In this document: positions 1 to 9,333 of the stretch, in pieces
Layout of the letters: the number at the start of each line of letters is the position of its first letter
How positions within the stretch are numbered: position 1 is the first letter of the stretch
From: Paraburkholderia heleia NBRC 101817
GTDB lineage: Bacteria; Pseudomonadota; Gammaproteobacteria; Burkholderiales; Burkholderiaceae
Length of the DNA: 64,000 nucleotides
Direction: 5' to 3'
NCBI RefSeq assembly: GCF_000739775.1
Contig: NZ_BBJH01000030.1
Coordinates: forward strand, 62,001 to 126,000
Position numbers and translations under genes: made by a program
Notes under the pieces: generated by a model
Database searches by the model: none
The model's input: only the letters and a program-made list of their open reading frames with translations
Told to the model about the DNA's origin: nothing

Positions 1-448
1 ACTCAATCATATGCTGCGTCGCGACAAAAATCAATATTCTGTATGTGATATATCAGATACAGTCGTTTCCGCACAACAGCACCTCGATACTGCGGGGCTT
101 ATTGGGGAGCACTCCCACATTGTGGGCACGACCGACCGGATACCCATGAAAAACAACCAATCCTAGTGAGAAACCGGTGCTGCCCGCAAGGGCTTATGCC
201 ATTGAGGGCATGATCGCGTCATACAAAAGGTGCAAACGAGACTGGCACGCAACACAAACCGTGGCTGCCAATGCCATTTAAGCATTTCAGGTTGACAGGG
301 CTGCAAGGCCCCCCGCACACTCGACGCATGCACACTTTCGCCACCCACCTCGTCATCGCAAACACGATGAATCATCCGTGGAAAACCCATACGGGCAGCC
401 CACGGGGATGGTGTGCGTACTAGCAGTCTGTCGTCACGCAAATCACAA
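1..448. other. Gene-free stretch before the DUF2917 gene
   Basis: No reading frame here has convincing protein character; the frames that exist are high-GC shadows. The first 60 bases are AT-rich compared with the rest of the window. A TTGACA hexamer lies at 292-297 but I cannot place a good -10 at the right distance. The stretch ends in an intrinsic terminator at 449-480, which implies that something upstream is transcribed rightward: either the 3' end of a gene outside the window or a small RNA. Confidence 0.5.
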
Positions 449-480
449 GCCCCGCCGGCATCGACGGGGCTTTCTTTTTT
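449..480 (+). terminator. Intrinsic terminator with no upstream gene in the window
   Basis: A GCCCCG/CGGGGC stem with a ten-base loop is followed directly by TTTCTTTTTT. This is a textbook plus-strand rho-independent terminator. It lies 48 bases before the DUF2917 start, so it could also act as a leader attenuator for that gene. Confidence 0.75.
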
Positions 481-527
481 CTGGGTGGCAGCGCTCCGTT
501 CGTCGGCTCCAAAAACTGGAGAAAACG

Positions 528-965
528 ATGGATGACGCTTTTCAGGCAACCTCGCTGACCGCTTCACAACGCGCTTCACAATCCGCCTCACGGCCCGCTG
601 CGCACACCGTTGCGGACGCAACCGTGTGCTTCGACGATCCGCTGCCCGCACAATCGATCCACTTCGCCGTGCCGCCCATGCGCACGCTCACCTGGCGCGT
701 GAATGCGCCGGCCACGCTGCGGGTTCAGGTGGCCCAGGTGTGGGTCACGCGTGCCCGCTCGCCGTACGACCACTGGCTGCAACCGGGCGAGACGCTTCGG
801 CTCGGGCGAGGCGAGCGCATCTGGCTCAGCACCGAGACCGCCTTGCCGGCACGCGTGAGCATCACGAGCGCATGGCAGCCACCGTTTGCGGGCGTACGGC
901 GCGGCATGGAGCGCCTCGCCGCCTGGCTCGCACTGCTCACGCTCGGGCGTTCGCGCGAGGCGTGA
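528..965 (+). CDS. DUF2917 domain protein
   Basis: This encodes 145 residues that look like the DUF2917 family, common in Burkholderiaceae and without a known biochemical role. The N-terminal 40 residues are low-complexity (Ser, Ala, Gln). The core, residues 45-120, is beta-rich with alternating Arg, Trp and Val and contains the W-L-Q-P-G-E motif, resembling a small cupin-like fold. The C-terminus is a basic and aliphatic helix. I chose the ATG at 528, preceded by the purine-rich GGAGAAAACG, over an in-frame upstream ATG at 378 because the extra residues would run through the terminator at 449-480. It stands alone: the neighbouring porin is convergent. The function is unknown. Confidence 0.75.
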   Translation: MDDAFQATSLTASQRASQSASRPAAHTVADATVCFDDPLPAQSIHFAVPPMRTLTWRVNAPATLRVQVAQVWVTRARSPYDHWLQPGETLRLGRGERIWLSTETALPARVSITSAWQPPFAGVRRGMERLAAWLALLTLGRSREA

Positions 966-1024
966 GGCGCGACACCCTGGCGCCTGGACGCGCTTCGAGC
1001 CGAAGCCCGAGCCGCAAACGCCAG

Positions 1025-1062
1025 GACGCCGGATGCGCCGCCCAACTGGCGCATCCGGCGTC
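1025..1062 (-). terminator. Strong hairpin between the DUF2917 gene and the porin
   Basis: A perfect 15-bp inverted repeat, GACGCCGGATGCGCC and its complement, surrounds an eight-base loop. It sits between two convergent genes, 31 bases after the porin stop. No clear U-tract follows on either strand, so it is better viewed as a bidirectional end-of-transcript or mRNA-protecting hairpin than as a classical terminator. Confidence 0.6.
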
Positions 1063-1092
1063 GTAAATCGAGGCGCGCATCGGCACGCGAAT

Positions 1093-2256
1093 TCAGAACT
1101 TGTGCCGCAGCCCGAGGTTTACGATGGTCTGGTTCGACGTGCCCGCGTAACCATACGAGCCGATCGAAGCCTCGGCCGGCATCGAGCCGCCTGTGCCGTT
1201 GCCGGTATCGCCGCTCGCATGCTGCCAGGCCGCCGTCATGTAAAGGTCCGTGCGCTTCGAGAGGCTGTAATCCGCGCCGAGCGACACCTGGTTGTAATTC
1301 GCCGACGTATCGCCATTGGCGTGCGTGTAGCTGTAGCCAATGCCGAGCAGCAGCGCGGGGCTCAGCTGATAGTTCATGAAGCCCTGGCCGGTGTTGTACT
1401 TTTGCGTTTCGCGGAACACCGAGCTCGCGTCCGGCGAGTAGCGCGCATTGCTGTAGCCGAGGCCGAAGGTGAACTGGCCGAGTTGATACTGCGCCGCCGC
1501 GCGCGCGATGGTGAGCGAGTGTGCCGTGGCATAGCCGGCGTTGATCGGGCCGTCGAAGGTGCCGTCCGAGGTGCTCGTCCAGCCGCCGGTGCGAATGCCG
1601 TTCACGGCCTGGCTGTTGGCCGCGTAGAAGTAGCCGCCAGCCAGCGCGAGCGGACCGTTGGTGTAGTTGACCGCCGCCGAGTACGACTGTTCGGCGCCAG
1701 TCGAGCCCGCAATGCCGCCAAACGAATACATCGCCGCGACCTGCAGGCCGCTCCACACCGGCGTGGTGTACTTGACGGCGTTGTTCACGCGGAAGCTGTT
1801 GTCGTAGTTATCGACGTCGCCCGGCGTTGCGAACACGGAACCGAAATAGTTGTCCGCCGTGATGCCCTGCACGAGGTCGATGAGCGGGTCATACTGCCGC
1901 CCGAGCGTGAGCGACCCGTACTGGTCGGCCGTCAGGCCCACGTATGCCTGTCGGCCGAACAGCCTGCCGCCCTGCGCGAGCGCGCCCGTGGACGGGTTGA
2001 AGCCGTTTTCGAGCTGGAAGATCGCCTTGAGGCCGCCGCCGAGATCTTCGGCGCCCTTCAAACCCCATCGCGAGCCGGAAAGATTGCCGAAGCTGCTGTT
2101 GCCGAGCGTCCAGAGGTTCTTGCTGCCGTCGGCGTGGTTGACGTAGGTGATCGAGGTGTCGATCGTGCCGTACAGCGTCACGCTGGTCTGTGCGTCTGCC
2201 GTGCCAGCCACCCCGAGCGCGGCAAGCGAAAGGGAAGTCAAGGCTAGTCTTTTCAC
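1093..2256 (-). CDS. Gram-negative trimeric porin
   Basis: The product is 387 residues and is an outer-membrane general-diffusion porin of the Burkholderia OmpC-like type. Residues 1-22 form a signal peptide ending A-D-A before QTSVTLYG, the usual mature start of this family. The body is alternating beta-strand with G-R-Q-Y, LGAEDLGGGLKA-like and L3-type loops, and it ends in H-K-F, the aromatic C-terminus used by the BAM machinery. I chose the GTG at 2256 because it follows a GGGAG ribosome site and begins the signal peptide; longer frames add untypical residues. It is monocistronic, with a strong hairpin downstream. Substrate preference cannot be read from sequence. Confidence 0.93.
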   Translation of the reverse strand: MKRLALTSLSLAALGVAGTADAQTSVTLYGTIDTSITYVNHADGSKNLWTLGNSSFGNLSGSRWGLKGAEDLGGGLKAIFQLENGFNPSTGALAQGGRLFGRQAYVGLTADQYGSLTLGRQYDPLIDLVQGITADNYFGSVFATPGDVDNYDNSFRVNNAVKYTTPVWSGLQVAAMYSFGGIAGSTGAEQSYSAAVNYTNGPLALAGGYFYAANSQAVNGIRTGGWTSTSDGTFDGPINAGYATAHSLTIARAAAQYQLGQFTFGLGYSNARYSPDASSVFRETQKYNTGQGFMNYQLSPALLLGIGYSYTHANGDTSANYNQVSLGADYSLSKRTDLYMTAAWQHASGDTGNGTGGSMPAEASIGSYGYAGTSNQTIVNLGLRHKF

Positions 2257-2882
2257 GTCATTCTCCCGGCGCAGTAAAACAACTCTTGACCAAAGCAGAC
2301 TAACTCGCCCGTCGAGCATTGTAAAAGGATTAAACAGGCTGTCTCGAATTAGTGACAGCGATTTCAGGAAGCGCCCCGCTAACTGCCGAAACATTATCTC
2401 CGGCGGCGCAACAATGCGCAGGACAACTGCCTGCGACGCCCGTCACGCAAGGCTTGCGGCGGACCCTCGGGTCGGCGCGCGTTTCAGTATGCGATACGCG
2501 TCCGCCCATTGGTCATCACTTGACGATTACCTTGCCGTTCCCATTCTCCAGTTAATCAGGCTTGGCAAACATGGACTCCCAAACAGCCATTCGCCAATTG
2601 AATCCGCCAGTTACGATGCGCCATCGCGCCGAATTGATCCGCACCCAATAGCGGTTTCTTGCACGGGAGCGTCAACCGGCGGGGAGTCCCATGCGTTTGC
2701 TGAGCTTAACTAGTCCTTTCCGAACGATTACGATTCGGTGCGAATTTCCGGTTCGCGCGCAAGGTGCGCGAGAACCGGCCTCGAAAGAACGTAAGCCCAA
2801 AACGCGAATAAACGCGATGTCCCCACCGGGGAAGCTGTAACAGTCGATACGGCGACATCGCAGAGAGCCACCAGACCGATCC
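2257..2882. other. Long intergenic region between porin and mprF
   Basis: This 626-base region holds the divergent upstream regions of the porin and mprF. Apart from the repeats listed at 2733-2778, I see no gene; small frames on both strands lack family character. Promoters for both genes must lie here, but no hexamer pair is good enough to place. Confidence 0.6.
2733..2778. promoter_or_regulatory. Inverted repeat and hairpin upstream of mprF
   Basis: An ATTCG-GTG-CGAAT inverted repeat at 2733-2745 is followed by a hairpin at 2748-2778 with CCGGTTC and GAACCGG arms and an inner GCGC pairing. They lie 100-150 bases before the mprF start. The first could be a regulator site and the second a leader hairpin. 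The role is inferred from position only. Confidence 0.35.
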
Positions 2883-5492
2883 ATGTCCCAATCGCATTCT
2901 TCGCGCAGGGCGCGCGCCCTCGGGGCGCTGCGCCGCCGTGCCGATGCCCTGCACCTGCAGCGCTTTATCGCGCCGGTGTTCGCGCTCGGCATCTGCGCGC
3001 TGCTGCTGGTCGTGTTCCAGCACCTCTCGCGCACGGTCGACTACCACTCGGTGATCCGCCAGCTCTGGACGCTCACACCCGCGCAATGGGTCGGCGCGCT
3101 CGCCGCCACGGCCGTGAGCTTCGTCGCGCTGGTCGGACGCGACGCGGTGGGCCTGCGCTACCTGGGCGCGCGCGTCTCGCGCGGCGCGCTGTGGGCCGGC
3201 GCGATCGCCGGCTCGGCGCTCGGCAACGTCACCGGCTTCGGCGCGCTCACGGGCGGCGCCGTGCGCTGCCGCGTGTATGGCAGCGCAGGCGTCACCGCCG
3301 CGCAGATCGGCCGCATGACGGTGTTCACGAGCGTCACACTCGCCCTCGCGCTCGTGCTCATGACCGCGCTCGGCATGGTGGGCGCCGCCGGCACGCTCTC
3401 CGGTCTGCTGCCTCTCGCGCCCGATGAACTGCGCCTGATCGGGGGCACGGTGCTGGGCTGCGGCGCGGTGATGGTCATCCTTTGTCCCGCAAGCGCGCGC
3501 GAAATCGAGCCGTTCGGCCGCGCGTGGCTGCGCTTTTCGGTGCCGGCGCGGCGCGACCTCGTCGCACAGTTGCTGCTGGCCGCGCTCGACGTGGTCGGCG
3601 CCGGGCTCGCGCTCTGGTCGGTCATGCCGCACGCGCTCCTCGGCTTCACCGACTTCCTCACCGTCTATTGCGCCGCCATGCTGCTCGGCCTGATCGGCCA
3701 CACGCCCGGCGGCATTGGCGTGTTCGAAGCCGCGATGGTGTACGCGCTCGGCCCGAGCGTGCCCACCTCCAAGGTGCTCGCCGCGCTGCTCGCCTATCGC
3801 GCGATCTACTTCGGCGCGCCGCTCGCGCTCGCCGCGGCTGTGCTCACCGTGTTCGAGGGCCGCGCGCTCAAGACACCGCTCAGCGCGCGCTTCGCCAGGC
3901 GCGGCGCCGACGGCGTCTCGCAGCTCGCGCCGCTCTTCCTCGCCATCGTGACGTTCGTGACCGGCAGCATGCTCGTGATCTCAGGGGCCACGCCCGCGTT
4001 CTCCAAGCGCATCGCGCTGCTGCAAACCGTCGTGCCGCTCTGGGTGCTCGAAAGCTCGCAGCTGATGGGCAGCCTCTTCGGCGTGTTGCTGCTCTTCGTC
4101 GCGCGCGGTCTGCTGCGGCGCCTGGACGCCGCCTGGTGGCTCGCGCTCGTGATCGCCGTGGCCAACCTCGCGCTCTCGCTCGCCAAGGGCCTCGCCTTCG
4201 TCGAAGCGGGCGTCCTGTGCGTGCTGATCGTGCTGCTGCTCGGCACGCGCAAGCGCTTCAATCGTCACTCGTCGATGTTCAGCGAGCGCTTCACGCCGGC
4301 CTGGCTCGCCTCGGTCGGCTGCGTGATCGCGCTCGCCGTTTGGGTGCTGCTGTTCGCGTTCCGCGACGTGCAGTACTCGCAAAGCCTCTGGTGGCAATTC
4401 GCCTTCCACAGCCGCGCCCCGCGCGCACTGCGCGCCACGCTCGGCGCCGGCGTGTTCGCCGCTGCGCTCGCGCTGTGGCAATTGCTGCGCCCCGCCGCAG
4501 GCCGCTTCGTGATGCCCCCGAGCGAAGACCTCGAAGAGGCCGCGCGTATCGTGCGCGCCCAGGAGCGCAGCGACGCGGGCCTCGCGCTGATGGGTGACAA
4601 GAGCTTCCTCTTCTCCGCCTCGCGCCAGGCTTTCCTCATGTACGCGAAGCGCGGCCGCACGTGGGCGGCGCTGCACGATCCAGTCGGCCCGCGCGAAGAA
4701 TGGCCCGCGCTGATCCGCGAATTCGTTACGCTCGCGCACGCGCACAATGGCCGCGCGGCGTTCTACCAGGTACGCGCCGACGCGCTGCCGCTCTATCTCG
4801 ATGCCGGCCTCACGTTGATGAAGCTCGGCGAGGAGGCGCGCGTGATGCTGCAGGAATTCGACCTCAAAGGTCCGCAGCGCGCGCATCTGCGCTATGCGCT
4901 CAAGCGCGGCGAACGCGACGGCTTTTCGATCGAGCATATCGAGCCCACGCAGATGGGCGCGAGCCTGCCGGTGCTGCGCGCGATCTCCGACGCCTGGCTG
5001 CAGGACCGCGAAGCGCGCGAAAAGAGCTTCTCTGTGGCCGCGTTCGACGACGACTATCTCGCCGCGCAGTCCGTGTTGCTGATCCGCCAGAACGGCGAGC
5101 CGCTCGCCTTCGTCACCTTCATGACCACCGATCTGAACACCGACGCAACGGTGGGCGTCATGCGCCATTTGCCGGGCGCCTCGCCGTACGCGATGGAATA
5201 CCTGTTCACGCAGCTCGCACTGCATCTGAAGGCCGCCGGCTACCAGTCGCTCTCGCTCGGCATGGCGCCGCTCTCGGGTATGGGTCCCTCGCCGCTCGCT
5301 TCGCCGTGGCACCGGCTCGCGGGCTTCATCTGGCGCTTCGGCGGCCGTTTCTATAACTTCCGCGGGCTGCGCGGCTTCAAGAACAAGTTCGCGCCGCGTT
5401 GGGAACCACGCTATCTGGCCGCCTCAGGCTCGATCAGCGTGTTCATCACCCTCGCCGATCTATCGCTGCTGGCAGGAGGCTGGCGCTCATGA
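2883..5492 (+). CDS. mprF: Bifunctional lysylphosphatidylglycerol synthetase/flippase MprF
   Basis: This inner-membrane protein of 869 residues transfers lysine from lysyl-tRNA to phosphatidylglycerol and flips the product, lowering surface negative charge and giving resistance to cationic peptides and acid. Residues 25-540 carry the many transmembrane helices of the flippase domain, with the conserved G-H-T-P-G-G-I-G-V-F-E motif. Residues 543-865 form the cytosolic DUF2156 synthetase domain, ending with the family signature FYNFRGL..FK.KFAPRW..RY. The length matches full-length MprF. The stop overlaps the start of acvB by four bases, so the two are translationally coupled. In Rhizobium and Agrobacterium the same pair (lpiA-acvB) is acid-induced; that is family knowledge, not visible here. 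Confidence 0.93.
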   Translation: MSQSHSSRRARALGALRRRADALHLQRFIAPVFALGICALLLVVFQHLSRTVDYHSVIRQLWTLTPAQWVGALAATAVSFVALVGRDAVGLRYLGARVSRGALWAGAIAGSALGNVTGFGALTGGAVRCRVYGSAGVTAAQIGRMTVFTSVTLALALVLMTALGMVGAAGTLSGLLPLAPDELRLIGGTVLGCGAVMVILCPASAREIEPFGRAWLRFSVPARRDLVAQLLLAALDVVGAGLALWSVMPHALLGFTDFLTVYCAAMLLGLIGHTPGGIGVFEAAMVYALGPSVPTSKVLAALLAYRAIYFGAPLALAAAVLTVFEGRALKTPLSARFARRGADGVSQLAPLFLAIVTFVTGSMLVISGATPAFSKRIALLQTVVPLWVLESSQLMGSLFGVLLLFVARGLLRRLDAAWWLALVIAVANLALSLAKGLAFVEAGVLCVLIVLLLGTRKRFNRHSSMFSERFTPAWLASVGCVIALAVWVLLFAFRDVQYSQSLWWQFAFHSRAPRALRATLGAGVFAAALALWQLLRPAAGRFVMPPSEDLEEAARIVRAQERSDAGLALMGDKSFLFSASRQAFLMYAKRGRTWAALHDPVGPREEWPALIREFVTLAHAHNGRAAFYQVRADALPLYLDAGLTLMKLGEEARVMLQEFDLKGPQRAHLRYALKRGERDGFSIEHIEPTQMGASLPVLRAISDAWLQDREAREKSFSVAAFDDDYLAAQSVLLIRQNGEPLAFVTFMTTDLNTDATVGVMRHLPGASPYAMEYLFTQLALHLKAAGYQSLSLGMAPLSGMGPSPLASPWHRLAGFIWRFGGRFYNFRGLRGFKNKFAPRWEPRYLAASGSISVFITLADLSLLAGGWRS

Positions 5493-6862
5493 CATTCCGT
5501 ATTCCCAGGCTGCCGCGCATTGCAGGCACGGCAGCGGGCGCTGCTGTGCTCGTGATTGTCACGGCTCACGCCAACGCGGCTTCAACGCCCGCCTCTACGC
5601 CCGCTTCCGCCGCGACGATGCACATTTCCGGCGGCCGTTACGGCGAAGTTGCGGTGACGAAACCGGGCGGCGCGATGCGCGGCTTCACCGTGCTGTTCTC
5701 GGCGGCCGCGCACTGGAGCGCCGCCGACCAGGCACGCGCCGATGCGCTCGCGCAGCATGGCGCGCTCGTCGTGGGTGTCGACACGGAGCGCTATGCGCAG
5801 AACCTCGCCGCCGTGAAGAACGAGACCTGCCACAAGCTCTACAGCGACGCCGAAGCGCTAAGCCACCAGCTCGAACGCCAGCAGGGCGCGAGCGAGTACT
5901 ACGCGCCGATCGCCATCGGCAGCGGCGAAGGTGCGCTCATCGCACAGCGCATGCTCTCGCAGGCGCCCGCGAACACGATGGCGGGCGCCGTGTCGCTCGA
6001 TCCCGCCGCGGAACTCGACGCGCGCTTCGAACCCTGCCCGGCCGACCCCACGCTCTCGCGCGGCAATGGCTTGCCCGGTTTCTTCGAGCAGGGCGTGACG
6101 ACAAAAGAAGCACGCGCAACCCTTTCAGGCACACCGCGCGCCTTCGCCCCCGGCGTTGCCGACGCCGACAAGATCGTTGCGCTCACATCGAATCACCTGC
6201 GCGTCGTGACGGAAAGCGAAGAGGACGTGTCGGACCTGCCGCTCGTCGAACTGCCCGCGGCACATCCCACCGACATGCTCGCGGTGGTGATCTCGGGCGA
6301 CGGCGGCTGGCGCGATCTCGACAAGACGATTGCAGAAGCGCTGCAAAAGCAGGGCGTTTCGGTGATCGGCTGGGACGCGCTGCGCTACTTCTGGAGCGAA
6401 AAGACACCCGGGCAAACGAGCCACGATCTCGCCCGCGTGCTGAAGACCTACGGCTCGCGCTGGCATGCGCAGCACATCGCGCTCGTGGGCTACTCGTTCG
6501 GCGCGGACGTGATGCCGTTCGCCTACAACCGTCTGCCCGACGCATTGCGCGCGAAGGTGTCGTACATGTCGCTGCTCGGCTTCGCGCCGGACGCCGACTT
6601 CCAGATCCGCGTGACGGGCTGGCTCGGCATGCCCGCCAGCGACAAGGCACTGCAGGTGCGCCCGGAACTCGCGAAGGTGCCGCCTTCGATCGTGCAGTGC
6701 GTATACGGCGCGGGCGAGAAAGACACCTTGTGCCCGGCGCTCGTGAATACGGGCGTGGACGTCGTCAAGACGGGCGGCGATCACCACTTCGACGGCGACT
6801 ACAACGCGCTCGCAGGCAAGATCATTGCAGGGTGGAAGAAGGAGATCGCGGCGCGGGGGTGA
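5489..6862 (+). CDS. acvB: AcvB/VirJ family periplasmic hydrolase
   Basis: The product is 457 residues, of the AcvB/VirJ virulence-factor family. In Agrobacterium AcvB hydrolyses lysyl-phosphatidylglycerol in the periplasm, balancing MprF. Residues 1-31 are a signal peptide ending near A-N-A. The protein has the two-domain layout of AcvB rather than the single domain of VirJ: an N-terminal alpha/beta hydrolase-like half and a C-terminal catalytic half. The nucleophile elbow G-Y-S-F-G has Ser336, and D-G-G-W at about residues 271-274 is typical of the family. A late D-H-H-F motif probably supplies the catalytic His. The start ATG lies inside the mprF stop (ATGA), so this start is secure. Its role as mprF partner is inferred from gene order. 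Confidence 0.88.
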   Translation: MTFRIPRLPRIAGTAAGAAVLVIVTAHANAASTPASTPASAATMHISGGRYGEVAVTKPGGAMRGFTVLFSAAAHWSAADQARADALAQHGALVVGVDTERYAQNLAAVKNETCHKLYSDAEALSHQLERQQGASEYYAPIAIGSGEGALIAQRMLSQAPANTMAGAVSLDPAAELDARFEPCPADPTLSRGNGLPGFFEQGVTTKEARATLSGTPRAFAPGVADADKIVALTSNHLRVVTESEEDVSDLPLVELPAAHPTDMLAVVISGDGGWRDLDKTIAEALQKQGVSVIGWDALRYFWSEKTPGQTSHDLARVLKTYGSRWHAQHIALVGYSFGADVMPFAYNRLPDALRAKVSYMSLLGFAPDADFQIRVTGWLGMPASDKALQVRPELAKVPPSIVQCVYGAGEKDTLCPALVNTGVDVVKTGGDHHFDGDYNALAGKIIAGWKKEIAARG

Positions 6863-6924
6863 GCGCGCGAGTCGTATGGCAGCCCGCTCGTCCAGGACTG
6901 AACCGTCTCATCTTGCGCACCCAT

Positions 6925-6950
6925 AAAAAAGCGCCGGCGTAAGCCGGCGC
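6925..6950 (-). terminator. Intrinsic terminator of the ahp operon
   Basis: A perfect GCGCCGGC/GCCGGCGC stem with a four-base loop is followed on the minus strand by six T residues. It sits 27 bases past the ahpF stop and faces the end of acvB. Confidence 0.85.
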
Positions 6951-6976
6951 AAAGAGAGACTGCTCTAAACCCTTGC

Positions 6977-8581
6977 TCAGGCGACCACAGGCGCCGCCGC
7001 CTTCGCGTCCTCTTCCTGCTCCACCGAGGAGCGGATCAGGTAATCGAATGCGCCGAGCGATGCCTTCGCACCTTCGCCCACGGCGATCACGATCTGCTTG
7101 AACGGCACGGTCGTCACGTCGCCCGCGGCGAACACGCCCGGCACCGACGTCTGGCCCTTCGCGTCCACTTCGATCTCGCCGTGCTTCGACAGCGCCACCG
7201 TGCCCTTGAGGAACTCGCTGTTCGGCACGAGGCCGATCTGCACGAACACGCCTTCGAGTTCGAGATGATGCTTCTCGCCCGACGTACGTTCGAGCCAGGC
7301 GAGACCGGTGACCTTCTGGCCGTCGCCGGAGATATCCGTGGTTTGCGCGTTCACGTGCACCGTGACGTTCGGCAGGCTGCGCAGCTTGCGTTGCAGCACT
7401 TCGTCCGCACGCAGTTGCGCGCCGAATTCGAGCAGCGTGACATGGCTCACGATACCGGCCAGGTCGATCGCCGCTTCCACGCCCGAGTTGCCGCCGCCGA
7501 TCACCGCCACGCGCTTGCCCTTGAAGAGCGGGCCGTCGCAGTGCGGGCAGTAGGCCACGCCCTTGTTCTTGTATTGCTGCTCACCCGGGACATCGACGTT
7601 ACGCCAGCGCGCACCCGTTGCGAGCACGACACTCTTCGCGCGCAGCGTCGCGCCGCTTTGCGTGCGCACTTCGAAGCCGTTGCCCGTGGGCACGAGCGCT
7701 TCGGCGCGCTGCAGATTCATGATGTCGACGTCATAGGCACGCACATGCTGCTCCAGCGCCGCGGCGAACTTCGGCCCTTCCGTTTCGGTGACCGAGACGA
7801 AATTCTCGATCGACATCGTGTCGAGCACCTGGCCGCCGAAGCGCTCGGCGAGCACGCCGGTGCGAATGCCCTTGCGCGCCGCGTAAATCGCAGCCGCAGC
7901 GCCTGCGGGGCCGCCGCCGACGATGAGCATGTCGAACACATCCTTCTGGTTCAGCTTCTCGGCGGCACGCGACGATGCGCCGGTATCGAGCTTCGCGAGA
8001 ATCTCTTCTACGCCCATGCGGCCCTGGCCGAACACTTCGCCGTTCAGGTAGATGGTCGGCACGGCCATGATCTGGCGCTTCTCGACTTCGTCCTGATAGA
8101 GCGCGCCGTCGATGGTGACGATCTGCACGTTCGGGTTGAGCGTAGCCATCGCGTTGATCGACTGCACGACTTCCGGGCAGTTCTGGCACGACAGCGACAT
8201 ATAGACTTCGAACGAGAACGCGCCGTCGAGCGCCTTCACCTGCTCGATCGTCTCGTTCTCGAGCTTGACCGGATGGCCGCCCACCTGGAGCAGCGCCAGC
8301 ACGAGCGACGTGAATTCGTGGCCCATCGGAATACCCGCGAACGTGACCTTCACGTCGGAGTTCGCGCGCTTGATGTCGAACGAAGGGGTACGCGCGTCGC
8401 CGGCTGCGGCGCCACGGCGTTCTTCGTAGGTGATGCGATCCGAGAGCGAGGCGATGTCCTGCAGCAGTTGCTGCAGTTCTTGCGACTTCTCGCTTTCGTC
8501 CAGGTACGCAACGATCTCGATCGACTGCGTGACTTTTTCGAGGTAGCTTTTGAGTTGATCTTTGAGGTTGGCGTCGAGCAT
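6977..8581 (-). CDS. ahpF: Alkyl hydroperoxide reductase subunit F
   Basis: This 534-residue flavoprotein reduces AhpC with NADH. Residues 1-200 form the double thioredoxin-like N-terminal domain with the redox pair Cys132-Q-N-Cys135. Residues 214-520 are the thioredoxin-reductase-like part, with an FAD motif G-G-G-P-A-G at 222-227, a second disulfide Cys345-P-H-Cys348, and an NADH motif G-G-G-N-S-G at 362-367. The family's G-D-V-T motif lies near the C-terminus. The length is typical. It lies 188 bases downstream of ahpC on the same strand, with two hairpins in the gap, and is followed by a clear terminator. Confidence 0.96.
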   Translation of the reverse strand: MLDANLKDQLKSYLEKVTQSIEIVAYLDESEKSQELQQLLQDIASLSDRITYEERRGAAAGDARTPSFDIKRANSDVKVTFAGIPMGHEFTSLVLALLQVGGHPVKLENETIEQVKALDGAFSFEVYMSLSCQNCPEVVQSINAMATLNPNVQIVTIDGALYQDEVEKRQIMAVPTIYLNGEVFGQGRMGVEEILAKLDTGASSRAAEKLNQKDVFDMLIVGGGPAGAAAAIYAARKGIRTGVLAERFGGQVLDTMSIENFVSVTETEGPKFAAALEQHVRAYDVDIMNLQRAEALVPTGNGFEVRTQSGATLRAKSVVLATGARWRNVDVPGEQQYKNKGVAYCPHCDGPLFKGKRVAVIGGGNSGVEAAIDLAGIVSHVTLLEFGAQLRADEVLQRKLRSLPNVTVHVNAQTTDISGDGQKVTGLAWLERTSGEKHHLELEGVFVQIGLVPNSEFLKGTVALSKHGEIEVDAKGQTSVPGVFAAGDVTTVPFKQIVIAVGEGAKASLGAFDYLIRSSVEQEEDAKAAAPVVA

Positions 8582-8769
8582 GGCTTTTTTTCCGGCTAGA
8601 GAAGAAGCGGGGGAATGCTAAGTATTGCCTGGCAATTTCGCCGCTCCGCTTATGGCGTAACGAGGCGAACAGGGTTCCCGGGCCGCGGCCGCGTGGGCAC
8701 GGCCCGGGGATACTGCGGATGAGACCTGGGCGCCATGCGATCGCGGCGATCGCATGGATACAGCGACGC
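8582..8769 (-). promoter_or_regulatory. Two hairpins in the ahpC-ahpF spacer
   Basis: Reading leftward from ahpC, the first hairpin (8734-8756) is a perfect inverted repeat of CATGCGATCGC starting 14 bases past the ahpC stop. The second (8677-8708) pairs CCCGGGCCG with CGGCCCGGG. Neither has a U-tract. They probably stabilise the abundant ahpC message or lower read-through into ahpF, which is needed in smaller amounts; this is inference from position. Confidence 0.5.
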
Positions 8770-9333
8770 TTAGATCTTGCCGACGAGGTCGAGCGACGGC
8801 TTGAGCGTTTCAGCGCCCGGCGTCCACTTGGCGGGGCAGACTTCACCCGGGTGAGCGGCGACGTACTGAGCCGCTTGCACCTTGCGCAGCAGTTCCTTGG
8901 CGTCACGGCCGATACCGTTGTCGTGGATTTCGCACAGCTTGATCTCGCCTTCCGGGTTGATCACGAACGTGCCGCGCAGTGCCAGGCCTTCTTCTTCGAT
9001 CATCACGTCGAAGTTGCGCGTGATTGCGCCCGTCGGGTCGCCGACCAGCGGGTACTGGATCTTGGCGATCGTGTCCGACGTGTCGTGCCATGCCTTGTGC
9101 GTGAAGTGCGTGTCGGTCGACACACCGTAGATTTCGACGCCCAGCTTCTGGAATTCTGCGTAATGGTCGGCCAGGTCGCCGAGTTCCGTCGGGCACACGA
9201 AAGTGAAGTCGGCCGGGTAGAACACGACAACCGACCACTTGCCCTTGAGGTTTTCTTCAGAGACCGGAACGAACTTACCGTTGTGGTATGCGGTTGCCTT
9301 GAACGGCTTGACTTGCGTGTTGATGAGAGACAT
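8770..9333 (-). CDS. ahpC: Alkyl hydroperoxide reductase subunit C (2-Cys peroxiredoxin)
   Basis: The product is 187 residues, a typical 2-Cys peroxiredoxin that destroys organic and hydrogen peroxides in the cytosol. The peroxidatic Cys47 lies in F-V-C-P-T-E and the resolving Cys166 in G-E-V-C-P-A. Length and C-terminus (S-L-D-L-V-G-K-I) match the enterobacterial AhpC type. The ATG is preceded by GAGGAAACAACGC. It is the first gene of the ahpC-ahpF unit. OxyR control is usual for this family; only a partial OxyR-like half-site is visible upstream. Confidence 0.97.
   Translation of the reverse strand: MSLINTQVKPFKATAYHNGKFVPVSEENLKGKWSVVVFYPADFTFVCPTELGDLADHYAEFQKLGVEIYGVSTDTHFTHKAWHDTSDTIAKIQYPLVGDPTGAITRNFDVMIEEEGLALRGTFVINPEGEIKLCEIHDNGIGRDAKELLRKVQAAQYVAAHPGEVCPAKWTPGAETLKPSLDLVGKI

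Noticed and set aside
1025-1062. Mobile-element end or inverted terminal repeat
   Set aside because: It is a single hairpin between convergent genes, with no transposase or matching second copy.
886-2247. A 453-residue plus-strand frame opposite the porin gene
   Set aside because: Arg/Val-rich shadow of a high-GC gene; the minus strand encodes a complete porin with signal peptide and C-terminal Phe.
3981-5312. A 443-residue minus-strand frame opposite mprF
   Set aside because: Composition (Arg, Glu, His, Gln, Ala) is that of an antisense shadow, and mprF is complete on the other strand.
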